DNA of 64,000 nucleotides from Chersky-840 sp963838775 (GCA_963838775.1 CAWISP010000041.1:62001-126000); one strand, 5' to 3'; positions 44,059 through 53,308 are shown, numbered from the stretch's first letter. Numbers and translations: made by a program. The notes: generated by a model from the letters alone, not told the origin.

Positions 44059-45852
44059 TCAGGCGTTCCCCGACACCACCGGTTGGGCCTCGGCGGGGGC
44101 CCGGTAGATCTCCGACCCCGACGACCGGAACTCGACCGCCTTGGCCTGCAAGCCGAGCTCGAGCGCCTCCTCGGGGGACACGCCCTCGGCATCGGCGAGG
44201 GCACGGACGTCGTGGCTGATGCGCATGGAACAGAACTTGGGCCCGCACATGGAGCAGAAATGGGCCGTCTTGGCCGGCGCGGCGGGCAGAGTGGCGTCGT
44301 GGTACCGACGGGCCGTGCCCGGGTCGAGGGCCAGGTTGAATTGGTCCTCCCACCGGAACTCGAAGCGCGCCGCCGACAGGGCGTCGTCCCAGGCCTGGGC
44401 GCCGGGATGGCCCTTGGCGACATCGGCGGCGTGGGCGGCGATCTTGTAGGCGATCATCCCCGCCTTCACGTCCTCGCGGTCGGGGAGCCCGAGGTGCTCC
44501 TTGGGGGTGACGTAACAGAGCATGGCGGTGCCGTGCATGCCGATCACGGCCGCGCCGATGGCGGAGGTGATGTGGTCGTAGCCGGGGGCGACGTCGGTGG
44601 TGAGGGGTCCCAGTGTGTAGAAGGGGGCTTCGTGGCACACTTCTTGCTGCAGGGTCACGTTCTCGGCGATGCGGTGCAGCGGGACGTGCCCGGGGCCCTC
44701 GATCATGACCTGCACGTCGTGGCGCCACGCCACCTCGGTGAGCTCCCCCAGGGTGCGCAGCTCCGCGAACTGGGCCTGATCGTTGGCGTCCGCGATCGAG
44801 CCTGGGCGGAGCCCGTCACCGAGCGAGAAGGCCACGTCGTAGGAGGCGAGGATCTCGCACAGCTCCTCGAAGCGGGTGTAGAGGAAGTTCTCCTCGTGAT
44901 GGGCCAGGCACCACGCCGCCATGATCGAGCCGCCGCGACTGACGATGCCCGTCACGCGTCGGGCCGTGAGCGGGACGTACCGCAGTAGGACTCCGGCGTG
45001 GACGGTGAAGTAGTCGACGCCCTGCTCGGCCTGCTCGATGATGGTGTCGCGGTACAGCTCCCAGGTGAGCTCCTCGGGGCGGCCGTCGCACTTCTCGAGC
45101 GCCTGGTAGATGGGCACGGTGCCGATCGGGACGGGCGAGTTGCGGATGATCCATTCGCGGGTGGTGTGGATGTCGGGGCCGGTGGACAGGTCCATCACGG
45201 TGTCGGCGCCCCAGTGGGTCGCCCACGTCAGCTTCTCGACCTCTTCGGCCACCGACGAGGTCACCGCCGAGTTCCCGATGTTGGCATTCACCTTGACGAG
45301 AAATCCACGGCCGATGGCCATGGGCTCGGACTCGGGATGATTGACATTGGCGGGGATGATGGCGCGACCTGCCGCCACCTCGTCCCGGACCACGACGGGG
45401 TCCATCTGCTCGCGCAGCGCCACGAATTCCATCTCGGGGGTGATCTCGCCGCGCCGCGCGTAGTGCAGTTGCGTCACGGGATCGGGCCCGCTGGCCACGA
45501 GGGGACGCCGACGCACCCCGGGGAAGGCTTCAGGGGCACCGGCGCGGCGCACCGCGCCACGTCCGTCGTCACGCAGGTTGGGGGCGCGCCCCTCGTGCTC
45601 GGTGACGTCCCTGCGCCCCGAGATCCACGCCTCGCGCAACGGTGTCAGCCCGCCGCGGGGATCGGATCCGGGTCCGGAGGTGTCGTAGAGCAGGACGGGC
45701 GCGTTGGGCCCGGACCCGCCTCCCGGCGTGGGCGACAACGTGACCTCGACGAACGGGACGCGCACCCCCGTGGTGGTCCCCTCCACGTACACCTTGCGAC
45801 GGTTGAAGGTGGCCGGGTCGGCCCCGTCACCGGACACGTCGGAAACACGCAT
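44059..45852 (-). CDS. thiC: Phosphomethylpyrimidine synthase ThiC
   Basis: Radical-SAM enzyme making the HMP-P pyrimidine of thiamine from AIR. Length 597 residues is normal. Landmarks include NIGNSAVTSS, ATHWGADTVMDLSTG, VMIEGPGHVPLH, GAAVIGMHGTAMLCYVTPKEHLGLP (partial), and the C-terminal cluster CSMCGPKFCSM. The start is ATG 45852, preceded by GGAGGGAGG, which is the output of the TPP riboswitch. Confidence 0.97.
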   Translation of the reverse strand: MRVSDVSGDGADPATFNRRKVYVEGTTTGVRVPFVEVTLSPTPGGGSGPNAPVLLYDTSGPGSDPRGGLTPLREAWISGRRDVTEHEGRAPNLRDDGRGAVRRAGAPEAFPGVRRRPLVASGPDPVTQLHYARRGEITPEMEFVALREQMDPVVVRDEVAAGRAIIPANVNHPESEPMAIGRGFLVKVNANIGNSAVTSSVAEEVEKLTWATHWGADTVMDLSTGPDIHTTREWIIRNSPVPIGTVPIYQALEKCDGRPEELTWELYRDTIIEQAEQGVDYFTVHAGVLLRYVPLTARRVTGIVSRGGSIMAAWCLAHHEENFLYTRFEELCEILASYDVAFSLGDGLRPGSIADANDQAQFAELRTLGELTEVAWRHDVQVMIEGPGHVPLHRIAENVTLQQEVCHEAPFYTLGPLTTDVAPGYDHITSAIGAAVIGMHGTAMLCYVTPKEHLGLPDREDVKAGMIAYKIAAHAADVAKGHPGAQAWDDALSAARFEFRWEDQFNLALDPGTARRYHDATLPAAPAKTAHFCSMCGPKFCSMRISHDVRALADAEGVSPEEALELGLQAKAVEFRSSGSEIYRAPAEAQPVVSGNA

Positions 45853-45858
45853 GTCGTT

Positions 45859-45945
45859 CCTCCCTCCGCCGGCATTACCCGGATCAGGTCGACGGTCGGC
45901 GCCGGGTAGGCGCCCTCTCAGCCCGGTACCTCCGAGCTCCCGCGA
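45859..45945 (-). ncRNA. TPP (THI-box) riboswitch upstream of thiC
   Basis: Reading the minus strand: CGGGAGCTCGGAGGTACCG, then GGCTGAGAGGG (pyrimidine-sensing CUGAGA), and ACCTGATCCGGGTAATGCC, followed by GGCGGAGGGAGG that contains the Shine-Dalgarno of thiC. All signature elements are present. The final stem can hide the ribosome site, so control is probably translational. Confidence 0.95.
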
Positions 45946-46108
45946 CCCCGAGTCTCGCGCAGACGCCACCGGGCCGTGCCACCGCCATCGCGCCGGCCGC
46001 CCTCCGCCAGCGCGCCGCCCGCCCCGCCGGGCCGGACCGTGGTGGGACGGGGCCGGAGGGTGGGGCGCTGTGCCATGGTGGGGCGCCGCAGACCACGAGG
46101 AGCCCGCA

Positions 46109-46612
46109 TTGCCCGACAAGAAAGCCGTGCCCGACGAGACAGACGACAAGACCCGCCTCGGCCCCGGCGACAGGGCCCCGGCCTTCACGCTGCCCGACCA
46201 GGACGGCACCAAGGTGTCGCTGCGCGACTTCGCGGGCAAGCCGGTGGTCGTGTACTTCTACCCGGCCGACGACACGCCGGGGTGCACGAAGGAGGCGTGC
46301 CAGTTCAACGACAACCTGCGGGCCTTCTCGCGCGCCGGGGTAGCCGTCCTCGGCATCTCACCGGACGGGGCCGACAAACACGTCGCCTTCCGCAAGAAGT
46401 ACGGGTTGCGCTTCCCGTTGCTCAGCGACACGGGCCACGCCGTGATGGAGCGGTACGGCGCCTGGGGTGAGAAGACGCTGTACGGGAAGAAGTCGGTGGG
46501 TGTCATCCGCTCCACGTTCCTGGTCGGCGCCGACGGCAAGATCCGGCGCGCCTGGTACCACGTGAAAGCCGACGGCCACGCCGACAAGGTCCTCGCCGAG
46601 CTCGAGGACTGA
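46109..46612 (+). CDS. bcp: Thiol peroxidase Bcp (peroxiredoxin Q)
   Basis: Reduces hydroperoxides. The peroxidatic Cys is in DDTPGCTKEACQF, with the resolving Cys five residues later, as in atypical 2-Cys Bcp. GISPDGADKHVAFRKKYGLRF and RSTFLVGADG complete the fold. TTG 46109 has GAGGAG upstream; a later GTG is also possible. It is divergent from thiC. Its last codons and stop lie in a tandem repeat. Confidence 0.93.
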   Translation: MPDKKAVPDETDDKTRLGPGDRAPAFTLPDQDGTKVSLRDFAGKPVVVYFYPADDTPGCTKEACQFNDNLRAFSRAGVAVLGISPDGADKHVAFRKKYGLRFPLLSDTGHAVMERYGAWGEKTLYGKKSVGVIRSTFLVGADGKIRRAWYHVKADGHADKVLAELED

Positions 46613-46651
46613 AGCCGAGCTCGAGGACTGAAGCCGAGCTCGAGGACTGAA
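46595..46651 (+). repeat. 19-bp tandem repeat spanning the bcp stop codon
   Basis: Three perfect copies of GCCGAGCTCGAGGACTGAA. The first copy contains the bcp 3' end (AELED and TGA); the next two follow downstream of the stop. Confidence 0.95.
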
Positions 46652-46690
46652 CCCGCCGCCGTCGGAGCCGGCGCGGTGTTCGGGGCGCGG

Positions 46691-47482
46691 TCAATGCTGG
46701 TGCCGGGGGCACCACCACGTCGTCCGGCCGCCCACCGTCGAACGCACCAGCTCGGTCCCGTCGCGCGGGCAGCGACCACCGGCGACCCGCTCGGGCATGA
46801 GGTTGCCGAGATGCGACCCACCGCGCCGGATCAGTTCTTCCAGGGTCTCGCGCAGATGACGATGGAGTCGGCGGTGTTCGGCCGGCGTCAGTGAGCCGGA
46901 ACGTCGGTGAGGGGCGAGCGAGGCGCGCCACAGCAGTTCGTCGGCGATGAGATTGCCCACGCCCGCCAGACGGTGCTGGTCCATGAGCCGCGCCTTGAGC
47001 GCCACCACACTGTGCTCGAGCGCCCGGCGCAGCTGCGCCGGGGTGACGTCGAGGGCGTCGGGCCCGAGGAGGGACTCGTCGGGGTCGAGCTCCACCCCGC
47101 CGAGCAGGCGCGGATCGCGCACGACCAGCCGGCCGCCGTCACGGAAGCGGACCGTGAACCGGTCCCAGGCCGACACCTCCCGCTCACTCGAGTAGACGAG
47201 CCGCTCCACACCGGCGCGCCCGTCGAGGAGGAGTCGCCCCGTCATGCCGAAGCGGAGCCCGAGGCGGCGGCCCTCGCCGGGGCCGCCCATCTCGAGCACG
47301 AGCAGCTTGCCGTGACGCCGGGCGCGGGTGAACGAGACGCCGGCCAATGACGCGATGAGGTGACGGGGCGAGCTCTGGCCGCGCACGAAGCGCCGGTCGC
47401 CGAGTAGGGCGCGTTCTACCGGTCGACCGAGAGCCCCCTCGGCCAGCTGGCGATATGCCTCCACCTCGGGCAACTCGGGCAC
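46691..47482 (-). CDS. mutM: Formamidopyrimidine-DNA glycosylase family protein (Fpg/Nei)
   Basis: Base-excision repair glycosylase/AP lyase. GTG 47482 gives MPELPEVE, placing the catalytic Pro2 and Glu3. The helix-two-turn-helix lies around HRLAGVGNLIADELLW. The C-terminal finger reads CPRDGTEL...WWCPRHQ: the second and fourth zinc cysteines are Asp and His, so metal binding is altered. 263 residues. The divergent frhB-like gene starts within 26 bases. Confidence 0.9.
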   Translation of the reverse strand: MPELPEVEAYRQLAEGALGRPVERALLGDRRFVRGQSSPRHLIASLAGVSFTRARRHGKLLVLEMGGPGEGRRLGLRFGMTGRLLLDGRAGVERLVYSSEREVSAWDRFTVRFRDGGRLVVRDPRLLGGVELDPDESLLGPDALDVTPAQLRRALEHSVVALKARLMDQHRLAGVGNLIADELLWRASLAPHRRSGSLTPAEHRRLHRHLRETLEELIRRGGSHLGNLMPERVAGGRCPRDGTELVRSTVGGRTTWWCPRHQH

Positions 47483-47507
47483 GATCGCCGACGCTACTGT
47501 GGGCGCC

Positions 47508-48629
47508 GTGCCTCCCGAGAAGCCGCATTGGGCCCACCTGTACACAGAAGTCGTGACATCCGGACTGTGCACGGGCTGCGCGGGCTGCATCATCGCCTGC
47601 CCGCATGACGTCCTGAAGTACGACGACGAGGGCGGGGTCTACCGGCCGTGGAAGGTCGACGAGGACGGCGGTCCCACCGACTGCACCCACGGCGTGAAGG
47701 GCTGCACCATGTGCACCCGGGCGTGCCCGCGCTTTCGCGATTGGGAGACCGACATCGATTCGTTCCTCTTCGGCCGGGAGCGGACGGTGGACGAGGTGGC
47801 CGGCATCTCCGGCGACATCGTCCTCGCCCGGGCCACGGACCCCGAGATCCTCGACTCGGGCCAGGACGGGGGACTCGTGTCGGCCATTCTCATCTGGGCC
47901 CTCGAGCACGACAGAATCGATGCCGCCCTGGTGTCGGCCCTCGAGGGCGAGGGCACCTGGAAGGCGATCCCGGCCGTGGCCCGCAATCGGGCCGAGGTCC
48001 TGGCCGCGGCGGGCTCGCGCTACACCTACTCGGCCAACACCCTCGCCTATCCGCAGGCCGTCGCAGACGGCGCCGAGCGCATCGCCCTGGTCGGGATGAG
48101 CTGCCAGGCGTCGATCCCCGCCGTCATGAAGGCCCGCAAGACCGGCAAGGTGGCCCGCCGCCTGGCCCTGTCGATCGGGCTCTTGTGCTCCAAGACCTTC
48201 GACGACGCCATCTTCCCCGAGCTCTTCGAAGCCAAGTACGGCCTCGAGCGCGGCGAGATCACAAAGATCAACATCAAAGGCGTGTTCCAGATCTGGACGC
48301 GCGACGGCGGGTACCACGAGGTGCCGCTCAAAGAGGGCCACGCCTGGACACGCGAGGGCTGTAAGTCCTGCCCTGACTTCGCTGCCGAGCACGCCGACAT
48401 CGCCACCGGTGGCATCGGCGCCTTCAACGACTGGACCCTGACCATCGTGCGCACCGACCTGGGACGCGACATCCTCGCCGGCATGGTGGCCGACGGGGTC
48501 ATCGAGACCCGCCCCGGCGACGACGACCCCGGCGCGCTGGAGTTGTTGCGCAAGCTCGCCCGGGTGAGCAGGCGGCGCTGGCCCGAGACGGCGGTGACGG
48601 GCCCGGGCCTCACCCCGACACCTGCTTGA
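47508..48629 (+). CDS. FrhB-like coenzyme F420 oxidoreductase subunit
   Basis: Homologous to the F420-binding beta subunit of F420-reducing hydrogenase/dehydrogenases. The N-terminal Fe-S motif CTGCAGCIIACP is followed by further cysteines (DCTHGVKGCTMCTRACP). The C-terminal domain (VGMSCQASIPAVMKA, GCKSCPDFAAEHADIATGG) matches the FrhB C-domain. No hydrogenase genes are nearby, so it probably acts alone or with an undiscovered partner on F420. GTG 47508 or 47499 is the start. Confidence 0.88.
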   Translation: MPPEKPHWAHLYTEVVTSGLCTGCAGCIIACPHDVLKYDDEGGVYRPWKVDEDGGPTDCTHGVKGCTMCTRACPRFRDWETDIDSFLFGRERTVDEVAGISGDIVLARATDPEILDSGQDGGLVSAILIWALEHDRIDAALVSALEGEGTWKAIPAVARNRAEVLAAAGSRYTYSANTLAYPQAVADGAERIALVGMSCQASIPAVMKARKTGKVARRLALSIGLLCSKTFDDAIFPELFEAKYGLERGEITKINIKGVFQIWTRDGGYHEVPLKEGHAWTREGCKSCPDFAAEHADIATGGIGAFNDWTLTIVRTDLGRDILAGMVADGVIETRPGDDDPGALELLRKLARVSRRRWPETAVTGPGLTPTPA

Positions 48630-48678
48630 CCCCGATACCTGGTTGACCCCGATACCTGGTTAACCCCGATACCTGCTT
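48611..48678 (+). repeat. 17-bp tandem repeat spanning the frhB-like stop codon
   Basis: Four near-perfect copies of GACCCCGATACCTGGTT (first copy CACCCCGACACCTGCTT). The gene's TGA at 48627-48629 lies at the boundary of the first and second copies. Confidence 0.93.
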
Positions 48679-48689
48679 GACGCGCGCAA

Positions 48690-48720
48690 GGGGTCAGAGT
48701 TTCGAGTCCTCTACGACCCA
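48690..48720 (+). other. tRNA 3'-end-like remnant (possible attachment site)
   Basis: AGAGT-TTCGAGT-CCTCT-ACGACCC-A reads like a T-arm, acceptor strand and discriminator base of a tRNA. The T-stem has one mismatch at the universally paired loop-closing position, and no 5' half is present. This suggests the decayed end of an element integrated at a tRNA gene. The lower-GC patch starts here. Confidence 0.4.
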
Positions 48721-48756
48721 CAGCCGTGATCTGTCGGGACATCAGCGACTCATCTG

Positions 48757-48960
48757 TCAAGACATCGTAGGGGTCCAGCCCAGGCTCTGCGGGTGGTAAT
48801 CGCGCGCCCGATCGAGGATGAGGATTCGTAGTGGTTCCCCGTCGGGCGTGAGAATTCGCACCTCGGCGACGGCGATCATGAGCACGACCGCCTGGCCCTT
48901 GAAACGCGCCCCCATCCCGATGCGATGGAGCTTGGGCAGCCGACCCCAGCGTTCGATCGG
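48757..48960 (-). pseudogene. IS481-like transposase C-terminal remnant
   Basis: About 65 residues resemble the end of IS481-type transposases (GRLPKLHRIGMGARFKG, VRILTPDGEPLRILILD, DRARDYHPQ; three landmarks). The catalytic core is missing and no terminal inverted repeats are visible. It is the leftover of a mobile element at the left edge of the low-GC patch. Confidence 0.6.
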
Positions 48961-49027
48961 GTAGAGGCGTCGATCTGTGGGTGCTACCACGACCCCTGAA
49001 AACAGGTTGGCCACCTTGGCGGCTGGG

Positions 49028-49048
49028 CCCAAGTGAGGAACACTTGGG
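49028..49048. promoter_or_regulatory. Perfect inverted repeat before the flavin monooxygenase gene
   Basis: CCCAAGTG-AGGAA-CACTTGGG, 8-base arms with a 5-base spacer, lies 22 bases before the chosen GTG start. Likely operator or hairpin; no regulator gene is next to it. Confidence 0.5.
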
Positions 49049-49070
49049 TGGGGAAGGCATCTTGGGCGAT

Positions 49071-50342
49071 GTGGGAGATATCTTGCCGTTGACGATCACC
49101 AGACACAACGCGCTGGTCGCCGACTCTTCACTGGGAGTCACCGAAGACGGCACGGCGGTGGAGAGACACGAGGCAATCGTCGTTGGTGCCGGGTCAGCCG
49201 GACTTGCCGCTGCGTTTGCCTTGGGCAAGCGTGGCTTTGAGACGATCGTTATCGAGGCTTCGAACGCTGTGGGCGCACGCTGGCGGACAAGATACGCCGA
49301 GTTAAGGCTTAACTCGTGGCGTCCGATGTCAAAGCTACAAGGCAAAGGTATGTCACGAAGCTGTGGACGACACCCGAGTCGCGACGACGTGGTCGCGTAT
49401 CTGGACGATTTCGCGAACCGCCACCGGATCCGGGTGCACGTCAATACAGCGCTCGTCAGGGTTCAGCGTTCGGGCGCCCTGTGGCGACTGGAGACGTCTA
49501 CCCACCCGTTGCTTGCCCGCTATCTTGTAATAGCCACTGGCTGGGATGCGGTGCCTGTATATCCGCAGTGGCCGGGAAAGGACACATTCACTCCCGAACT
49601 GATCCATTCGTCCGAATTCCGGTCTGCCCGCGCCTACCGAGATCGGGACGTGCTGGTGGTTGGTGCCGGGAACTCAGGCATCGACATTGCCGGCCACCTC
49701 GTAAGAGCGGGAGCCCGAGTGACAGTCTCGATGCGTAGTGCCCCCAACCTTTCGACGCGAGAGGTCTTCGGCGTTCCTGGCCAGCCGCTTCTGGTTCTTC
49801 TGACCGATCACATACCAATCAAGCTTGCCGACCTCGCCTTCTCGGTAGCGCAGCGGCTGACTTTCGGGAACCTGCACCGCTTTGGAATACCACGCGCTCC
49901 CGAGGGTCCGTACGCCAGCTATAGGAACCGAGGTACCAATCCAGCCGTCGACGACGGATTTATCGCCGCGCTCAAGAGTGGAATCGCAACCGTCGTGGCC
50001 GAAGTGCAAAGTCTTGACGGCGCCGACGTGTTGCTCGTCGATGGAACTTGTCTTCAGCCCGATTCTGTGATCTGCGCGACGGGCTACCGACGAGGTTTGG
50101 AGCCGTTGGTCGGCCACTTGGGTGTCTTACAGGCTGACGGTGTGCCGATCTGCCATTCAGGCGCTCCCGAACACCCTGGGTCGCCGCGCCTCTACTTCTG
50201 CGGCATGTGGGCTCCGTTCAGTGGTCAGATTCGCGTTGGTCCAATTCACGCACGGCGCCTCGCGCGAGCCGCGGCGCGCGACCGCCAGAATCCACCAGGA
50301 GCCCGTGGTCAGAGGAAACCAGGCTTGTCCGACCATCGATAA
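49071..50342 (+). CDS. FAD/NAD(P)H flavin monooxygenase-like protein
   Basis: Flavoprotein of about 423 residues with two dinucleotide folds: FAD site VGAGSAGLAAAFALGKRG near the start and NAD(P)H site VVGAGNSGIDIAGHLVRAG near the middle. The FMO/BVMO-like ATGWD segment and a C-terminal FCGMWAPFSGQI follow. GTG 49071 is tentative; a later TTG is possible. Base use is less GC-rich than in most of the window. Its partners and substrate are unknown. Confidence 0.82.
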   Translation: MGDILPLTITRHNALVADSSLGVTEDGTAVERHEAIVVGAGSAGLAAAFALGKRGFETIVIEASNAVGARWRTRYAELRLNSWRPMSKLQGKGMSRSCGRHPSRDDVVAYLDDFANRHRIRVHVNTALVRVQRSGALWRLETSTHPLLARYLVIATGWDAVPVYPQWPGKDTFTPELIHSSEFRSARAYRDRDVLVVGAGNSGIDIAGHLVRAGARVTVSMRSAPNLSTREVFGVPGQPLLVLLTDHIPIKLADLAFSVAQRLTFGNLHRFGIPRAPEGPYASYRNRGTNPAVDDGFIAALKSGIATVVAEVQSLDGADVLLVDGTCLQPDSVICATGYRRGLEPLVGHLGVLQADGVPICHSGAPEHPGSPRLYFCGMWAPFSGQIRVGPIHARRLARAAARDRQNPPGARGQRKPGLSDHR

Positions 50343-50629
50343 ACGGTTCCGCCAGAACAAGTTCGAATGCAAGAGGCGTGGACGGCGCTCGACCAACGAC
50401 GACATGTGGGCACTCGTTGACCTGCTCGAGACCTGGGTTACCTCCCCATGATTCGTGCGCGCTCATGCCAGCTCCTAGGCAAAGCAAGGTGCCGCCGGGC
50501 CGAAACGCTCAGGATCGTTCGGCGTCGAGATTTTTTTGGGTCAGGACGTGCTACCACGTGCGCTGACAGACCGGGTGCCCACCTTGGGTGTGAAGCCCTG
50601 AGGCGTAAGACTGGAGTCGGGAGGTCCTT

Positions 50630-53041
50630 TTGGGCGCAGTCTGGCTGGTGTTCGGTGCGGAGTTCCGTCGCCGGTGGCGATCGTGGCTGGTCCTGGCCGG
50701 TCTGATTGCCGTCGTGGGTGGCCTGGTCCTGGGTGCGGCCGCCGCCGGGCGGCGGACAGCCACCGCTTTCCCCCGCTTTGTCACCGCTCATGGCTTCGAC
50801 GTCTACATATACAACAATCAACCCGTTCCGGGGCTGACACGCTTGCCCGGGGTTGCCTCCGTCACAACGATCGGTAACCCAGCGAGCGGACAACCGACGT
50901 GTGACTGTACCCATGCAATCGACGCGCCGAACTTCTACATCAATGAGGTGTCGCCCACGGCGTTGACTCGGGTAGTGAAGTTGGTTGCCGGCCGGATGCC
51001 CATCCAGTCCTCCCAAGATGAGGTGTTGGCCTCGTTCAATCTCCAACAGAACAACGGCGTGCATATCGGTTCGGTGATCCACGCCCCGTTGTACGCATCA
51101 TCACAGGTCCAGGCTCTGGCCAGCGGCGCCAACGCTTCCCCGTCGGGGCCGACGGTTGCCTTTCATGTGGTGGGAATCGGAGCTGCTGAATTGGAGTTCC
51201 CATCCGGGCAGGCGCCTGAGTACGACCTGTTCACAACACAGGCGTTTGCCCACGCCGAGAACCGACGAACAGTCGTCGCCGCCGTATATCTCGTTCGACT
51301 GAGGCATGGGACTGCGGATCTTCCCCGATTTGCCGCCGCCGCCAACCGACTCCACCTCGTGTATGTCTCGAACCAGGACACCGCCGCCGCGGCGGTGGCG
51401 GGATCCATCCATCCCCAGGCGGTGGGCTGGTGGGTGTTGGCCGCGTTGGCCGCATTGGCGGGCCTGGCGGTCATCGGGCAGGCGCTTGGTCGCCAGAGTG
51501 TGGTCGAGAGCGAGGAGTACCGCACGCTGTCGGCACTGGGACTGCCCCGGCGCCGGCTCGTCGTGCTTGGCTCGGCGCGGAATCTGGTAGTGGCACTCGC
51601 CGGTGGTGCCGGCGCGGTGGTCGTCGCCTATGCCCTCTCCCCTCTGACTCCGGTGGGCGAGGCCCGACTGGCTGAACCCTCCACGGGTCTAGCTTTCGAC
51701 CCCTTGGTCCTCCTGCTTGGGGCGTTGGCGACCGTGGTCGTGGTGGTATCCCTGGGTATCTGGCCGGCTGTGCGTGCCTCGCGGGTGCCCAGCGAGGACG
51801 AATGGGTACCAGATATCTACCCGTCGTCCGTTGTGGCCCGTCTGGCCACTATCGGTGCGCCACCGAGCGCCGTGATCGGGGTCCGTCGCGCTCTGGAGCG
51901 AGGACGCGGTGCCGCCTCGATTCCGGTGGGTACTGCGCTGTTCGGCACGGCGTTGGCGGTCGTGGCCTTGTGTGCGACGGCGGTATTCGGCGCCAGCTTG
52001 TCGCACCTGACGGCCACTCCGGCGCTCTACGGCAGCGACTACCAATTGACGTTCTCGAATGTAGGCGGAGGGGAAGGCAACTTCACCTCCGAGTTGGCCG
52101 GCCTGGAGCATGACCCTGCCATAACCGGGATCATGCTTGCTGCCCGAGATGAGGTCTCAATCAACGGGGTCAGCGTCCTCGCCATCGCCGGAGAGCCTGT
52201 GCGAGGGCCATTTCTCATGTCGGTGGTCACCGGCCATCTGCCGACTCGCGATAACGATGTCGCGCTCGGCTCGACCACGCTGGCGCAGGTCGGTAGCCAT
52301 GTGGGGTCGGTCGTGCGTGTCACCGTGCAACGTCCCGGCGGCGGCACTCGAATCGCATCATTTCGCGTCGTGGGCACCGCGTCGTTCCCCAGCGATGCTG
52401 GGCTCGGAGGGCTGGGTACCGGGGCGGCGTTCACGCTGGCCGGCCTCCTGAATGCCTTGTGTCCGACCGGTCCGACGCAGAGTGAATGCCATAGTGCGGC
52501 CGCCGCGAATCAGAACCCTGCCGTGCTGGCGAGAGTGGTCTCGGGCCCGAAGGGTCAGGCCGATATCGCCCACTACACCTCGGCGGCCGGTGCGACCAGG
52601 CCGACCATCCCAACCTCGTTGGTGAACTTCGGAGAAGCGGTGAATTTCCCGCTCATCCTGGGGTTTGTGCTGGCGGTGTTCGGCGCGGCAACCCTCCTTC
52701 ATTTGCTCGTGGTCAGCGTGATTCGCCGTCGACGCGAGATGGGACTGCTGAAGGCTCTCGGCTTCGTGAACCGGCAAATCGGCGCAACCGTGCTCTGGCA
52801 GGCAACGATGGTTGCCTTGGTGGGCATCGTGGTCGGAATACCCCTTGGCATCGTCGTCGGTCGGCTGATCTGGAAGGCATTTGCCACGAACCTCGGGGCC
52901 GTGCCCGTTCCCACAGTGCCGGCCTGGGCGATCGCAGCACTGGCACTGGGAGTGCTGGTCGTAGCAAATCTGCTGGCCGTAGTTCCGGCCGTGACCTCAG
53001 CTCAGAGGCGGTCAGTTGGACAACTGTTGCGGACTCCGTAA
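50630..53041 (+). CDS. Large FtsX-like ABC permease, no ATPase nearby
   Basis: 803 residues with an N-terminal TM helix (WLVLAGLIAVVGGLVLG), a large extracellular domain with a Cys cluster (CDCTHAID), three TM helices, a second extracellular domain and a final three-helix FtsX block (RRREMGLLKALGFVNRQIG). TTG 50630 has GGGAGG six bases upstream. Such permeases need an ATPase, but neither neighbour encodes one. It lies in the lower-GC patch. The 287 bases before it contain a T7 run and no gene. Confidence 0.88.
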   Translation: MGAVWLVFGAEFRRRWRSWLVLAGLIAVVGGLVLGAAAAGRRTATAFPRFVTAHGFDVYIYNNQPVPGLTRLPGVASVTTIGNPASGQPTCDCTHAIDAPNFYINEVSPTALTRVVKLVAGRMPIQSSQDEVLASFNLQQNNGVHIGSVIHAPLYASSQVQALASGANASPSGPTVAFHVVGIGAAELEFPSGQAPEYDLFTTQAFAHAENRRTVVAAVYLVRLRHGTADLPRFAAAANRLHLVYVSNQDTAAAAVAGSIHPQAVGWWVLAALAALAGLAVIGQALGRQSVVESEEYRTLSALGLPRRRLVVLGSARNLVVALAGGAGAVVVAYALSPLTPVGEARLAEPSTGLAFDPLVLLLGALATVVVVVSLGIWPAVRASRVPSEDEWVPDIYPSSVVARLATIGAPPSAVIGVRRALERGRGAASIPVGTALFGTALAVVALCATAVFGASLSHLTATPALYGSDYQLTFSNVGGGEGNFTSELAGLEHDPAITGIMLAARDEVSINGVSVLAIAGEPVRGPFLMSVVTGHLPTRDNDVALGSTTLAQVGSHVGSVVRVTVQRPGGGTRIASFRVVGTASFPSDAGLGGLGTGAAFTLAGLLNALCPTGPTQSECHSAAAANQNPAVLARVVSGPKGQADIAHYTSAAGATRPTIPTSLVNFGEAVNFPLILGFVLAVFGAATLLHLLVVSVIRRRREMGLLKALGFVNRQIGATVLWQATMVALVGIVVGIPLGIVVGRLIWKAFATNLGAVPVPTVPAWAIAALALGVLVVANLLAVVPAVTSAQRRSVGQLLRTP

Positions 53042-53308
53042 CAGGTGACCGAGTCGACCGTCCATGGCGCGCTGGGTCGACCGGTCCCGTGCTCCACGTA
53101 GTGGACCACCACCTGGCCGGCTCGGATCTCCTCCCCGGCAAGCTAATCGTGCAGGGGGCGTCGGAAACGCGCGGCCTCGACCAGGTCGGCCGGCCGAACA
53201 GGCATGCACGAACTCCGAGTGACCTCGGTTACCAACACGACGTCCCATACCCCGACACGATGTGACGCCCGCGCTGTGTCGTCGGCCCCCGGCTGTGGTC
53301 CGCCCCCG

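Noticed and set aside
48690..48720. Complete tRNA gene
   Set aside because: Only the T-arm and 3' acceptor-like part is present; upstream bases are tandem repeats with no D- or anticodon arm.
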